From Meghimatium bilineatum (lineage: Eukaryota > Mollusca > Gastropoda > Stylommatophora > Philomycidae), in the NCBI GenBank assembly GCA_034231615.1, contig CM067298.1:9600140-9664139 (forward strand): a DNA stretch of 64,000 nucleotides, written 5' to 3'. Position numbers and translations under genes: made by a program. Positions 1 to 10,179 of the stretch are shown here, one piece after another; the first letter of the stretch is position 1, and each line of letters starts with the position of its first letter. The notes below the pieces were generated by a model. It had not been told where the DNA came from, did no database searches, and was given only the letters and a program-made list of their open reading frames with translations.

Positions 1-105
1 AAGGTACAGGATTCGAATCCCTCCACAGGAAGTTGAACACTCGGACCGTTCAGAAAGCAATGTCAAACAACTGAAATTATTTATATTTCCTAGAAAATCA
101 CTACA
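1..105 (+). repeat. tRNA-derived SINE, 5' end cut by window edge
   Basis: A pol III B-box-like stretch (GGATTCGAATCCC, about 8-20) opens the window. It is followed by a body containing CCGTTCAGAAAGCAATG and TACAGCCAA. The same two words, in the same order, follow a fuller tRNA-like head at 40150-40275, so I read both as one SINE family. The A box would lie before base 1. Confidence 0.55.
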
Positions 106-154
106 GCCAAAAATTTATGGCTACCTCCAGAGTAGGATATGCTACCAATTTTAT

Positions 155-260
155 ATTTTGATAAGTACCGTGTGTGACAGCCAATGAAAATAAAGGGAAT
201 TGTGTAATGAGTCACTAAGAAGGCGTGTTGTTCAATTAACCAGTAGGTCTTCTACTATAG
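155..260 (+). repeat. dispersed repeat (CCAATGAAAATAAAG family)
   Basis: The stretch GTGACAGCCAATGAAAATAAAG, then a GTCA..AAGAAGGC region and a CCA.TAG.TCTT region, recurs near 10595-10695 and 25725-25820 in the same order, and in part near 62765. It has no coding potential. The family is unknown; it is probably part of a non-autonomous element. Confidence 0.45.
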
Positions 261-262
261 AC

Positions 263-375
263 CATGGTTATCAAAACTTGTCGACAGCGAGCACCGCCCA
301 CATGTAATTATAACACCGAGGTGCTAGCACATGTCCTTATAAGAGCACCAGCGCATCGTGCTCTGAATCACTTGG
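263..375 (+). repeat. hAT-like terminal remnant with 21-bp-like internal units
   Basis: CATGGTTATCAAAACTTGTCG resembles the worn end of a hAT-type MITE. It is followed by GAGCACC words and by ACATGTCCTTATAAGAGCACC. That last stretch is close to the unit of the 21-bp array at 1600-1957 and to 34125-34160. Confidence 0.35.
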
Positions 376-674
376 TTGAGAAAGACTGATGTAGACGGTC
401 CTGAGCAAATACCACGTGGAGAGAAAGATCAGCATAGGTATGGTGGGTCAGAGTTACACTTTGAGTTGCAGATTATAGCTAGGAATTACAAGATTTGTTT
501 TGTGTGCTTTAGATTAGTGTTGCAGTCTATTTTAAAACACTCGTAATCTCCTTTTTTTAGACAATCAGTGCTCCGTAGTTCTGCAATACCTAAAAATGGT
601 CACTGTCTTTCTTTGCAGGCTACAGGAGCTATTTACGATTTATTTACTTATACCTGGGGATCTCAACTTTTTCA

Positions 675-961
675 GTCAGCGACACGACCCTTGTGCAATA
701 CTGGATGTGCGAGCAGTCAGCGACACGACCCTCGTGCAATACTGGATGTGCGAGCAGTCAGCGACACGACCCTCGTGCAATACTGAATGTGCGAGCAGTC
801 AGCGACACGACCCTCGTGCAATACTGGATGTGCGGGCAGTCAGCGACACGACCCTCGTGCAATACTGAATGTGCGAGCAGTCAGCGACACGACCCTCGTG
901 CAGTACTGAATGTGCGAGCAGTCAGCGACACGACCCTCGTGCAATACTTGATGTGCAAGCA
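675..961. repeat. 41-bp minisatellite, 7 copies
   Basis: Units begin GTCAGCGACACGACCC at 675, 716, 757, 798, 839, 880 and 921, an exact 41-bp period with a few substitutions. The open frames across it are a by-product of the repeat. Confidence 0.95.
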
Positions 962-984
962 TAGAATAATGTCTAGAATAAATA

Positions 985-1055
985 ATAATGCCGGAAACGG
1001 GATTCGAACCGTATCCACTCAGATGGCACCTACTCGAATCGAAACTCGTTGGAAA
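985..1055 (-). repeat. tRNA-like SINE head remnant
   Basis: On the minus strand a near-perfect B box (GGTTCGAATCCCG) ends about 1000. No good A box is found at the usual distance and the acceptor stem does not pair, so this is a SINE fragment or tRNA relic and not a working tRNA gene. Confidence 0.4.
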
Positions 1056-1114
1056 TAAATATATATTTATATTTTTGGTCATATATAGCTAAGTTCGGTT
1101 AATCCATTGGAATA

Positions 1115-1377
1115 TTCCAGAGTGATGGTTACTAAACACAATAACAAAAAGAAAACTACGCCTGTTTGGTCATATAAAGAGACATAACTGTTTAGAAAGA
1201 CAAATAATGGAGGGAAGAGTACCTGGGAAGAGGAGAAGGGGCAGACCAAGATGGACTGACGACATTAAAGATAACATGAATACATCGCTAGAAAATGCAA
1301 GCCACATCGCCCAAGACAGAGAGAGGTTCAGAGAGTTCATTGGCAATACAACGTTCTGGAAGGAATACGTCACATGA
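1115..1377 (+). mobile_element. LINE ORF2 3' end, family A
   Basis: The frame from 1198 reads RQIMEGRVPGKRRRGRP, then WTDDIKDNM, and closes with TGA at 1375-1377. The basic GKRRRGRP-x-WTDDI block is the usual C-terminal tail of many invertebrate non-LTR retrotransposon polyproteins, downstream of the reverse transcriptase. Just upstream, KRKLRLFGHIKRH is visible with one stop. RT and endonuclease are absent, so this is a 5'-truncated dead copy. Related pieces lie at 36536-36780 and 60663-60990, both on the minus strand. The clade (CR1/Jockey/RTE-like) is not settled. Confidence 0.8.
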
Positions 1378-1599
1378 CATATAGCTAAAGGTCATAACAT
1401 TCTTCATTACAACTCACAAACTCTCTTCCCCAATATTACAGCGTTAATCGTGGATATCTCTGTCAGTTTGTGCAACACAATTTGAATTGTAAAGGAACTT
1501 GTGATAGTTAGAACTCGTCAGCACTGTGTATAGAACTTTACATTACATGTCCATACGAGAGAACCAAGATGATCGCGAGCACTTTGTAACTCATTTTAA

Positions 1600-1957
1600 A
1601 CCACATGTTCATACGAGAGCACCACATGTTCATATGAGAACACCACATGTTCATACGAGAACACCACATGTCCATATGAGAACACCACATGTCCATACGA
1701 GAGCACCACATGTTCATACGAAAACACCACATGTCCATATGAGAACACCACATGTTCATACGAGAACACCACATGTCCATATGAGAACACCACATGTTCA
1801 TACGAGAGCACCACATGTTCATATGAGAACACCACATGTTCATACGAGAACACCACATGTTCATATGAGAACACCACATGTTCATATGAGAACACCACAT
1901 GTCCATACGAGAGCACCACATGTCCATATGAGAACACCACATGTCCATACGAGAGCA
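1600..1957. repeat. 21-bp minisatellite, about 17 copies
   Basis: The unit is ACCACATGTYCATAYGAGAR plus C. Because 21 is a multiple of 3, every frame stays open and gives pseudo-proteins such as a TPHVHMR heptad. No start context, signal or neighbour supports a real gene. A similar single unit occurs inside the hAT-like remnant at 263-375. Confidence 0.95.
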
Positions 1958-1959
1958 AC

Positions 1960-2455
1960 AAGATTATAGCTAGCAACACTCTGAGAACATCTGATATATA
2001 TATACTCTGACATTTATATTTCAAGCAGTTACCTTCCTGCGCTCCCTTCCTTCATTCATTCATTTTCCTTTTGCGCTGAAGTTAGCGCATAGGGCAGAGG
2101 TCAGATCTCTCCAATTCTGTCTGTTCAAAGCTATTCTGTGAAGTTCTTGCAGTTCTTGTTGCTTTCTATACCAATATATATATACACACACACACTTTCT
2201 TCAAAGTCTAAGCTGTTGTCAAATCTCAAGTAAACATCAACAAGTGCGACAGACCTGTCTCCATAAAACTATTTCCTTCTAAAAAATGTTGAACTTGTAT
2301 CATCAAGGAAGTAACGTAATAATGTTCTTCTTATCACTGTTTAACATCCTAGTTTACAGGTCTGCAGCGATGGCATGTCGTTTTATATTTTGTGAGCTTA
2401 AGGATCTGCGCATATAGCAATTGGCAGGTAAAATCGTAGTTTGACAGGTCAATAC
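1960..2455. other. no gene seen
   Basis: Unique-looking AT-rich DNA. It holds a short (TA)n(CA)n microsatellite at about 2172-2195 and nothing else I can support. Confidence 0.6.
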
Positions 2456-2459
2456 AACT

Positions 2460-2920
2460 GGTTTCGCGAGCTGTAGATAGCCGACTGGATGTATTCCCCC
2501 CCCCATCCCCCACTGAATTTTAAGTGGCGATTCAGACTTTATCTCAAAGATTGGGGGGGGGGGGAGGGGTGTCTGAAAAGTTTGACAAGTGGGAAGGGAG
2601 TTGGCAACAGTTGAAGTCAAAAATATTAAATGTAAAATGTTTTTATACGAGCAATATAGCAATTGAAATGGTTGAATATGGAATTATTTTTCTAAATGTT
2701 ACGCAAACCATACCCTTTTTGTTTTCAAACTGTTTCTGCAAAAAATAATAATAACAATTTTTAGGGGGATGGGGGGGGGGGGAGTACATTTTTGGGGTAT
2801 ATAATTAAGCAGTATTCCTAGATTCTTGACAGTTTGCAAACAAAACAGAGGTAGGAAAAGGGGTCAGAATTTGGCAAAAAATTGCTGACGATATTTATGA
2901 ACAGCATCTGAGCCATAAGT
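2460..2920. mobile_element. MITE-like element with G-rich tracts (ACGTCA-end family), degraded
   Basis: The right end, read on the minus strand, is GCTGTTCATAAATATCGTCA followed by TTTGCCAAATTCTGACCCC. The same layout (a CATAA.TTACGTCA end, then poly-G/C blocks and CTGACCCC) closes the elements at 17211-17745 and 21955-22350. Runs of 9-13 C or G occur at about 2500, 2555 and 2770. The left end is unclear. It has no coding capacity. Confidence 0.45.
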
Positions 2921-2929
2921 AGACCCAGC

Positions 2930-3345
2930 TTAACGTGTACGAAAAGGAACAGAACTAGCATGTAAAAAAGCCAGATTTGAAACAGAATAAAGTGTACACG
3001 GTTCTAAACTATTTTGCCTGCTGGCTCCATTAATAAATCATAAAACGAACAGCTGTCATCAGAACATACGCACACATCAATGCAGCCGCAGATTTATCAT
3101 TTATTTTGAACACACCTTCTGTTGTGCTGTGTAACAGCGTGCTGTGGCAATATCAGATAATGAGATCTGATTTGCTGTTTCAAGGAGTGTCACAACCGTA
3201 TCGTCAAAGAGATATATTTATTTGATACCAAGATTAATCGCTGTCCTTTCTCATTCAAATATTGTATAATTTGTTTAGTTTAGGCATATTAATCGATGTC
3301 TGACTAACTAGGTAAAACTGTTAGTGTTCGGTTTCTTTAAGCACA
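2930..3345. other. no gene seen
   Basis: AT-rich sequence without repeats, RNA-like motifs or coding signal that I can recognise. Confidence 0.5.
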
Positions 3346-3353
3346 AATATGAA

Positions 3354-3510
3354 CAGAGCAGGATTTACGTATAAGCTACACAAGCTATAGCTTAGGACCC
3401 CCACTTTCCTGAGCAATTGTCATATATACGTAAATATATTGCAACAATATTTGTCCCAATGATGCACGTCCGGAAAGCTTAGGACCTTATCAAGTCTAAA
3501 TCCGGCCCTG
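3354..3510. mobile_element. hAT-type MITE, 157 bp, copy 1
   Basis: It begins CAGAGCAGGATTTA and ends TAAATCCGGCCCTG, near-perfect inverted ends of the CAGGG.CGGATTTA type known from hAT transposons. The flanks AATATGAA (3346-3353) and TGTATGAA (3511-3518) match at 6 of 8 bases, as expected for a worn 8-bp hAT target duplication. A second copy lies at 28498-28658. There is no transposase, so it would depend on an autonomous hAT elsewhere. Confidence 0.75.
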
Positions 3511-3711
3511 TGTATGAAGAGCATGGGCGCTGATGGTTCTCGTCGCTTACTGGTTATAAATACAGCTTAACCGTTTTACATACCTATCGTTCTGCTTCAG
3601 CTTGAAGGTTGCTTTTAACTCGTTTAGTGGGCGTTAGTTGCTAGGTCAATATCGATACAGACAGCAGTAAAAGGGTAAGCAAGTTTGACCATGGTTAGCA
3701 TTGATGTTTGT

Positions 3712-4010
3712 TGCTCGTGTGTTGTCAGGACCTGAAGGGGCAGCCAAGAATGCCAAAACTTTTATCTTCCATGCAGATAAAACACCATACCTTGAGGCGA
3801 CTAAGGAGGTTATGGGGTGGAGTAGACTGGCTCATCCTAAATAAGGCAAAAGTAACCCAGAAGTCATGCTAAAGTCGGAAGTCTCCGGCCGAAACGCGCT
3901 TATATTGCAGCAAAGCTGTAAGCCAGAACACATCGCAATCTGTTATCCGGTCTACGCCCTGCTAATATGCAGGAGTTTGAGAACGATTGCAAAAGAAGAT
4001 AGAAGAAAAT
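3712..4010 (+). mobile_element. GAA-tailed SINE, long form
   Basis: It aligns by eye along its length with the minus-strand copy at 25265-25550: a GAGGCGACTAAGGAGGTTAT core, a CGAAACGCG.. region, TCCGG(T/A)CTA, then GGAGTTTGAGAACGA and a GAA-rich tail at 3985-4010. It is an interspersed retroposon with no coding content. I found no clear target duplication for this copy. Confidence 0.65.
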
Positions 4011-4480
4011 ACTACTAGACAGCAAACACAAAAATGCGACATTTCTAGTCAGCAATAAACAAAGTAATGTGAAACGTTATCCATGCTTGCACCGACAAAT
4101 TATAAGCAGGAATTGAAACAATAATGTTTACATCAAATTACAAATCATCATGGGGATAAAAAAAAATAAAGGAAAAAACAAGATATCCGTCCCTTATTCG
4201 AAGATATCAATGTACAGATCTCTCGCAGATAATGGAGGCTTTGAAGAAATCATGGGAAAAGATGGATTGGATACAATGGGGAAATATTCTCTTCATCAAA
4301 GCAGCTGGATATGAGAGGAAGTACATTTCATATGAAAAGTAACGAAAAACTACATTGGGATTGACATGTTTAAAAAAATAAAAATAGCCCTTTATGGCGA
4401 GATACGTTTCTTTCAAACATGGACAGTAGTCTAATTTGGTTATATGGGAGTATTTTACATTAGAACAAATAATGTAGGCC
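4011..4480. other. no gene seen
   Basis: AT-rich sequence. The short open frames here show no family motif. Confidence 0.5.
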
Positions 4481-4481
4481 A

Positions 4482-4570
4482 GGGGTCTGCAACCTTTTTC
4501 TAACTGTGTGCCAACTTAAAGTTTCAAATTATTCAGAGTGCCAACATCACATATCATTTTATACAAGTCG
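4482..4570 (+). mobile_element. solitary hAT-type transposon end
   Basis: CAGGGGTCTGCAACCTTTTT is typical of the terminal inverted repeats of hAT (Charlie-like) elements, and it is followed by the usual GTGTGCCA text. I could not find the matching right end (GGTTGC..ACCCCTG), so the element is truncated or its end is too worn. Confidence 0.5.
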
Positions 4571-4714
4571 AGGCCAGTATTCTTATTTTAGCATAAATTT
4601 TATTTTTATATTTTAATTAATTAATATATAGTGATATTGAATAATATGTAAAGTTGTAAACAACATTAAAAGAAATTGAGTTTCTTGAAAGATTAAAGAA
4701 AACTTTTTATTATT

Positions 4715-4865
4715 AATTTATCTTGCTGGTGTGACTCTAATTATACACGTAATCATTTATTTTGGCTGGTGTGACTGATCATACACGTAATCATTTATCT
4801 TGGCTGGTATGACTGTGATCATACACGTAATCATTTATCTTGGCTGGTGTGACTCTGATCATACA
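4715..4865. repeat. about 41-bp tandem repeat, about 4 copies
   Basis: The unit contains CTTGGCTGGTGTGACT, then GATCATACACGTAATCATTTAT. Small indels make the unit 38-43 bp. Confidence 0.85.
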
Positions 4866-4979
4866 TCGCTTTGCCTGCACCTTGTGTCTACAACTAATGA
4901 ATATCACTGGGAAAGTCAAATAATGATACTTTAGAAGGATTAATTGCGATCCACAGGACTGTATTATTGAGAGGCTCGG

Positions 4980-5070
4980 ATTAGGGGTCGCAATACCGGA
5001 CACTTTTACCAAAACCGGTATTTTCGATATTGAAGTGTACGAGTACCGGATTTCCGGTATTTTCAATATT
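4980..5070 (+). mobile_element. hAT-like end with subterminal repeats
   Basis: TAGGGGTCGCAATACCGG is followed by two CCGGTATTTTC-x-ATATT subterminal repeats. That style is seen in hAT elements. No matching right end was found within 500 bp, so only the end is annotated. Confidence 0.35.
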
Positions 5071-5360
5071 TAGAGAAGCTTTTGTCGAGATTAGAGGTGA
5101 CAATTTATCATTGAAATAAAAACATTTAGGGAAAAAACCCAGATTTTAATGTTTAATAAGTTTTTAACAATAACAAAAATGCCTAACTTCAGACTTTAAT
5201 CAAACGAACAAAAATAATATTTTAAACTTTTCAATTTAAATAGTTTTATTAATCAAATATTAAAGTAATTGGTGTTATTATTAACCTGTAGTCAGATTCC
5301 GCATTTAGGTTTATTTTGTCAAGCCCCCCCCCCCCAATTCTTTTATTAATATTATTATTA

Positions 5361-5765
5361 CGAGAAAGACTAGTTCAAGTTGAAATAACACTTCAGGAAC
5401 GAGAAAGACTAGTTCAAGTTGAAATAACACTTCAGGAACGAGAAAGACTAGTTCAAGTTGAAATAACACTTCAGGAACGAGAAAGACTAGTTCAAGTTGA
5501 AATAACACTTCAGGAACGAGAAAGACTAGTTCAAGTTGAAATAACACTTCAGGAACGAGAAAGACTAGTTAAAGGTGGAACACCACTTCAGGTACGAGAA
5601 AGACTAGTTTGCGGTGAAGAACATTGCAGGAACGAGAAAGACTAGTTCAAGTTGGAAGAACATTTCAGAAACGAGAAAGACTACCGGTAGTTCAAGGTGA
5701 AAAACATCTCAGGTACGAGAAAGACTAGTTCAAGGTGGCAAAACATTTTAGGTAGGAGAAACCTT
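5361..5765. repeat. 39-bp minisatellite, about 10 copies
   Basis: The unit CGAGAAAGACTAGTTCAAGT + TGAAATAACACTTCAGGAA repeats exactly at 5361, 5400, 5439, 5478 and 5517, then decays toward 5765. Its 13-codon period makes a spurious RERLVQVEITLQE repeat protein on the plus strand. A C11 tract lies just before it at about 5324. Confidence 0.95.
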
Positions 5766-5789
5766 AAGACCGTATTGATACTAAATAAA

Positions 5790-5975
5790 TAATTCCCCAA
5801 GTCGACACTCCACTATAATAAGGTTGTGCTCAAACATACAATCAATCCGCACCCACTCACTACACCAAGTCGATAATGTACCGTATAATACACTTGTGCC
5901 ACAAAATACAATCCGATACCATCCTTTACTGATACGTTGACAAACTATTATAATCCACATGCTCAAACCTATATT
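5790..5975. repeat. diverged ~70-bp minisatellite, left part
   Basis: Loose units contain AAGTCGA(C/T)A, CTATAATA, CTTGTGC and CAAAATACAATCCG.TACCATCC. The same text resumes at 6880-7110, after the LINE at 6030-6870, so the LINE appears to have inserted into this array. Confidence 0.6.
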
Positions 5976-6029
5976 TCGTTATAATATAAAATATTTATAT
6001 AATACTTTATAATATACAAACCTATAATA

Positions 6030-6870
6030 TAGAAGGAATGCTAGGACTCAAGATCAGCGGTAAAATAATAAACAATTTGAGATATGCAGAGGACACTGTT
6101 CTTTTAGCAGAAAGTGAACATGAACTACACAGACTAATATATCAAATCGATAAATCAAGCAAAAATATGGACTAGACATTAATATTTAAAAAAAAAAACC
6201 CATAATAATCAGCAAAGTCACAGAAGAATAGGTGCTAAACATAAACATGGAAATAAACAACAAGGAAAACATTATCAATATCTAGGACACATAGTCACAA
6301 ATGATGGCAGACGTGAAACAGAAGTTAAAAAGAGAATAGGAATGGCTAAAAGTACCCTCAATGACATGAGGAAAATAGTAACATCTAAACAAATTACAAA
6401 CAAGTTAAAAATGAAAATTATAAATTGTTACATCTATTCTATATTAATATATGGATCAGAAACATGGACACTAAATAAACAATGAAAAGACATAATTGAT
6501 GCCTTTGAAATGTAGATATATAGAAGAATAGGGAAAGATAATAAAACAAACATCATGGAAAGATCATCATGGAAAGATAATAAAACAAACACAGAGGTTT
6601 TAACAACACTTAATTTGAAGAAAGAATTATTAAAAGACATAAAATATTTTGAACACATTAAAAGGCATGACACCTTGTTGAAGACTTTACTTGAGGGTGA
6701 CGTTCAGAGGAGGCGAGCAAGAGGTGGAGAGAGAGAGGTACAAGTGGGATAATAACATCAAAGATGAACATTTTACAGTCTAGCAGAGTGCATCACCAAA
6801 ACAAGAGGGAATGTTGGAAATCTGTTGTAGCAAATCTTTGTTGCGGAGACGGCACTTGATGATGATATTT
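6030..6870 (+). mobile_element. LINE reverse transcriptase fragment, family B, copy 1
   Basis: Plus-strand frames give the palm-domain text NNLRYAEDTVLLAESE, where the catalytic YADD has become YAED. After a stop comes YLGHIVTNDGR, then YGSETWTLNKQ, the HIKRHDTLLKTLLEG tail region, and a final VVANLCCGDGT-stop. A TGATGATGAT tail at about 6860 fits a LINE 3' end. Several stops and frameshifts make it inactive. The copy at 9115-10175 is the same family. The two halves of a diverged minisatellite flank it. Confidence 0.85.
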
Positions 6871-6879
6871 CGATATAAT

Positions 6880-7110
6880 CCAATACCTCATGTCATCACA
6901 ATCTACTGACATTCAATTTCTCAAATCTACAATCCGCTACCATCCTTTAGGTCTACTCCAAGTCACCAATCTACTGTAATCCTCTTGTGCCCAAATCTAC
7001 AATCCTCTACCATCCATACCACAAGGTGACAATCTACTGTAATTCAATTTCTCAAACTTACAATTTTCTTCCATCTACCATCTTCGAACTTATAATCCTC
7101 TGACATCCAC
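6880..7110. repeat. diverged ~70-bp minisatellite, right part
   Basis: Units contain AATCTACTG.AAT.C and CTCAAAT.TACAATCC.CTACCATC, matching 5790-5975. Confidence 0.6.
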
Positions 7111-8344
7111 TTCCTCAAACTGAAATGAACAAACTGTGTTTTACGTTTATTTCACCATCACACGTCCGGGACGGCTTCTTGTAGTACACCAGAATTTCCA
7201 CACCCTTAATCTTTCAAAGTACGTGCTAGTATTCCCAGCACCAACATGTTTCTACAGAAGTCAGTTCCCATAACCTAAATCACAACAACGAACAGGAAAT
7301 TACTCGACTTTCAGCAACATGCTGACTTCAACAAGATTACATAAAGTTTGTGCTTTTTTTTTTAAAGCAGTTCTTCATCGTCTCCCTCTTCCTCCAGCAA
7401 CGACAAATCATAACGAAGCACCCTAGATGTGTCTTGCTGCTGTGCCGTGATCCACTCTGACACGAAATGCAAGCCAAAATAAATAAACACGCTGTAATAA
7501 GCGTACAGTCGCAGAGACTTAATAATTCTGCTCAACGAATAAACACAACTGGAGCTAAATAACGATTCTACTCTAACTTGCTCAATGGATTTTACATATG
7601 CCTCAAATCACCTTCCCCTCTTTTTCATTTTCTCACATAAACTTTTTGGAAAACATATAAACTTTGACTGTTCTCTCCATCCGTAATTGTCTACATTATT
7701 TGTTCTTAACCTGTGGTCTGAGTAACTTTTTGGTTCACAGTGTACTATCATGAGGCCCGAGAAGGCAAAAATAAATGACATGAAATTTTACATTTACAAT
7801 GAAAAGTTGCATTAACAAATATAAAGTCATACATTTCGGGTGTCTATAAAGTCACTGGGTGCTCATTAACAGTGTTGGTTATATTAGGTAAGATGAATTA
7901 TGAGTATATAGTGCAGGTGTTGTGAAATCAATACAAATATATTTTATAGACACCAATGTTTCTGAAGGAAAAACAGCAACAAACCCATAAACCTTCAGGG
8001 TTGTACGGTGCCACTCAGGAAACATAAACACAAACATTATATCCTCATGCCTCTCTGTTATCAGTTCTTTGTTTGAGTGTGGAGAGTCTTAATCATGCCC
8101 AGTCTTTAATATTATCAATAAATACTTCCTTCTTAGCACCCCTTCTTCTTCCACCTCAACTGTTCCCTGCAAGATATTTTGTGTGAAGCTTCACCACTGC
8201 CATGAGATGTTCTTGTTTGTCTGCAAGATTATTTATTATGCTACTCACGTATAGTCGTCTTATATTCTGTATTCCTGTATTGTACCTTATATTCTGTATT
8301 CTTGTATTGTACCTTATATTCTGTACAATGGATACGTAATATTC
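7111..8344. other. no gene seen
   Basis: About 1.2 kb of AT-rich sequence with no recognisable element apart from short A or T runs and a short 26-bp tandem (TATATTCTGTATTCCTGTAT type) at about 8265-8330. Confidence 0.5.
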
Positions 8345-8352
8345 GTCTATAG

Positions 8353-8783
8353 CAGTGTTTCCCAACGTGGGGCCCACACTCCACAGAGGGAGAATTTCCC
8401 AACGTGGGGCCCACACCCCACAGAGGGAGAATTACCCAACGTGGGGCCCACACTCCACAGAGGGAGAATTTCCCAACGTGGGGCCCACACCCCACAGAGG
8501 GACACTTTGATTGTCTAGAGAGGCAATTCGAAAAGAAAATTATTTTGTACTTGAATTTTAGTTATCTATTATATGTTTAGAAAATGTACTTGATTGAAAA
8601 AAAATAATTTAAAGTGATTTATTTATAAAACCTAAGTCTTGTGTTCTGAATAAAATGTAATTAGGCTTCATTTAGGGAATAATTCAAATTTTAATATAAA
8701 CAATATGCATATGTTACATAGGGGCATCAGAATCAAAGAAAAACACGTGGGGCATGGTTTAAAAAAAAGGTTGGGAAACAATA
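8353..8783. mobile_element. hAT-type MITE, 431 bp
   Basis: Left end CAGTGTTTCCCAACGTGGGG; right end, read on the minus strand, TATTGTTTCCCAACC. Twelve of the first fourteen bases agree. The flanks GTCTATAG (8345-8352) and GTCTTTAG (8784-8791) are an 8-bp target duplication with one mismatch, the hAT signature. It has no transposase. Its left end has been amplified into a 37-bp tandem repeat. Confidence 0.85.
8361..8508. repeat. 37-bp tandem repeat, 4 copies, inside MITE end
   Basis: CCCAACGTGGGGCCCACA starts at 8361, 8398, 8435 and 8472, an exact 37-bp period. The unit is built from the MITE terminal repeat itself. Confidence 0.95.
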
Positions 8784-9320
8784 GTCTTTAGATTTTATTT
8801 TCAACCGCTCTATTCTCCTCTCCATTTCCACTGTAATTGTGAAGCTCACATTCGTACACACGAATAGGTCTAAAGGAACAGCTACATCAAATGGACATCT
8901 GCGACTCAGATCTAGACTTTGCTGTTTGCAGAATTGCGCCAGCAAGTGTTGGCAAAGTCCGAAATAGGAATAAAGAATAGCGACAATGCTACCTGCCATG
9001 AATGTCGTAAGGAGGTATAAGGAAGTTTTGGTGATGAAGATAACACATTAAGGAAAAACATAACAGTAATGACAGTTACGGTATTTTAAACGAAAAACTA
9101 TTAATATTTAACTATAAACAAATCACAAACAATGACAATGATAAAATGCTACATCAACTCAACATTAGTGTATGGCTCAGAAACATGGATAATAAACGAA
9201 CTGCTAGAAGACATAAATGATGTCTTTGAGATGTTGATATATTAAACCAGTCGAGGGTGGAGCATTGGCACACAGATATGCATTCAAAAAAATATGAATG
9301 GGGTCTTGAGAAGCTGGCTT

Positions 9321-9540
9321 CTTCTTTTTCAGTGTTCATTCTCAACCTCCCGCAGAATCTCTCTTGCAGCAGGACCTAAAACTCCAGCTGGATCTCTCTT
9401 GCAACAGGACCTAAAACTCTAGCTGGATCTCTCTTGCAGCAGGACAATAGCCCTACTACATTTCCAGAAAGATTCAGTCCAGAGAATGGAAATGTGTTGT
9501 ATGGCCGTTTTATTTGTGCCAGTTATCCGAAACATCCGAC
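9321..9540 (-). mobile_element. GAA-tailed SINE, short form, expanded
   Basis: On the plus strand CTTCTTCTTTTTCAGTGTTCATTCTCAACCTCCCGC is the reverse of the family tail. Further on come CCAGAAAGATTCAGTCCAGAGAATGG and TCCGACTTTGGCGGAAGG, the reverse of the family 5' end. Its middle carries a 33-bp duplication (CTCTCTTGCARCAGGACCTA, about 9358-9445) absent from other copies. It lies inside LINE B copy 2. Confidence 0.75.
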
Positions 9541-9574
9541 TTTGGCGGAAGGAACTTTAAAATAAAACAGCATT

Positions 9575-9735
9575 ATCAAAAACACAAGACTTGATGAGTA
9601 AGCATTATAAAAAACACCAAACTTGATGTGTAAGCATTATCAAAAACACCAAACTTGATGTGTAAGTATTATCAAAAACACCAAACTTGATGTGTAAGCA
9701 TTATCAAAAACACCAAACTTGATGTGTGGGCATGT
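9575..9735. repeat. 32-33-bp tandem repeat, 5 copies
   Basis: The unit is CATTATCAAAAACACCAAAC + TTGATGTGTAAG. Confidence 0.9.
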
Positions 9736-10179
9736 TAAACTGTGAACGAGAAGAATGTGGATACATAGAAGAATATGGATAATTTCATGGAAATGTGGAT
9801 ACATAGAGGTATAGGAAGAATTTCATGGAGAGAGAAGAATGTGGATACATAGAAGAATAGGAAGAATTTCACGAAGAGAGAAGAAAACAGAAAGGTTTTG
9901 ATAACACTTCGTTTGAAAAAGTGCTAACGGAAAATAGAAATAAAACAAATACAATTTTGTGGACATATTAAAAGACATGACACATTGTTGAAGACAAAAA
10001 TTGAAGGTGGATTTGAGGGCAGGCAAGCAAGAAGTAGGTAGAGATGGAAGTAAACATCACGAGATGGGTAGGATACAATACAACAAATTGCACAATCAAG
10101 GCAAGAGATATGGAGGGATGATGAAATTCCGTTGCAGCCAACCTTCGTAGCGGAGACGGCATTTGATGATAATAAACGA

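Larger units (their letters stand above)
9115..10175 (+). mobile_element. LINE fragment, family B, copy 2, interrupted
   Basis: The 5' piece (9115-9245) reads IKCYINSTLVYGSETWI and DVFEM, as in family B. The 3' piece (about 9765-10175) reads EMWIHRRIGRISRREK and then, in shifting frames, the HIKRHDTLLKT-like region and a degraded terminal CGDG region before TTTGATGATAATA. Between them lie a GAA-tailed SINE relic (9321-9540) and a 32-bp minisatellite. A 50-bp piece (GTGGATACATAGAAGAATAG) is duplicated at about 9770-9865. Confidence 0.75.

Noticed and set aside
1526-1969. Histidine-rich repeat protein (TPHVHMR heptads)
   Set aside because: 21-bp array open in several frames on both strands; no start or signal.
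5311-5547. Leucine/valine-rich minus-strand repeat protein as a membrane protein
   Set aside because: Reverse translation of the 39-bp array.
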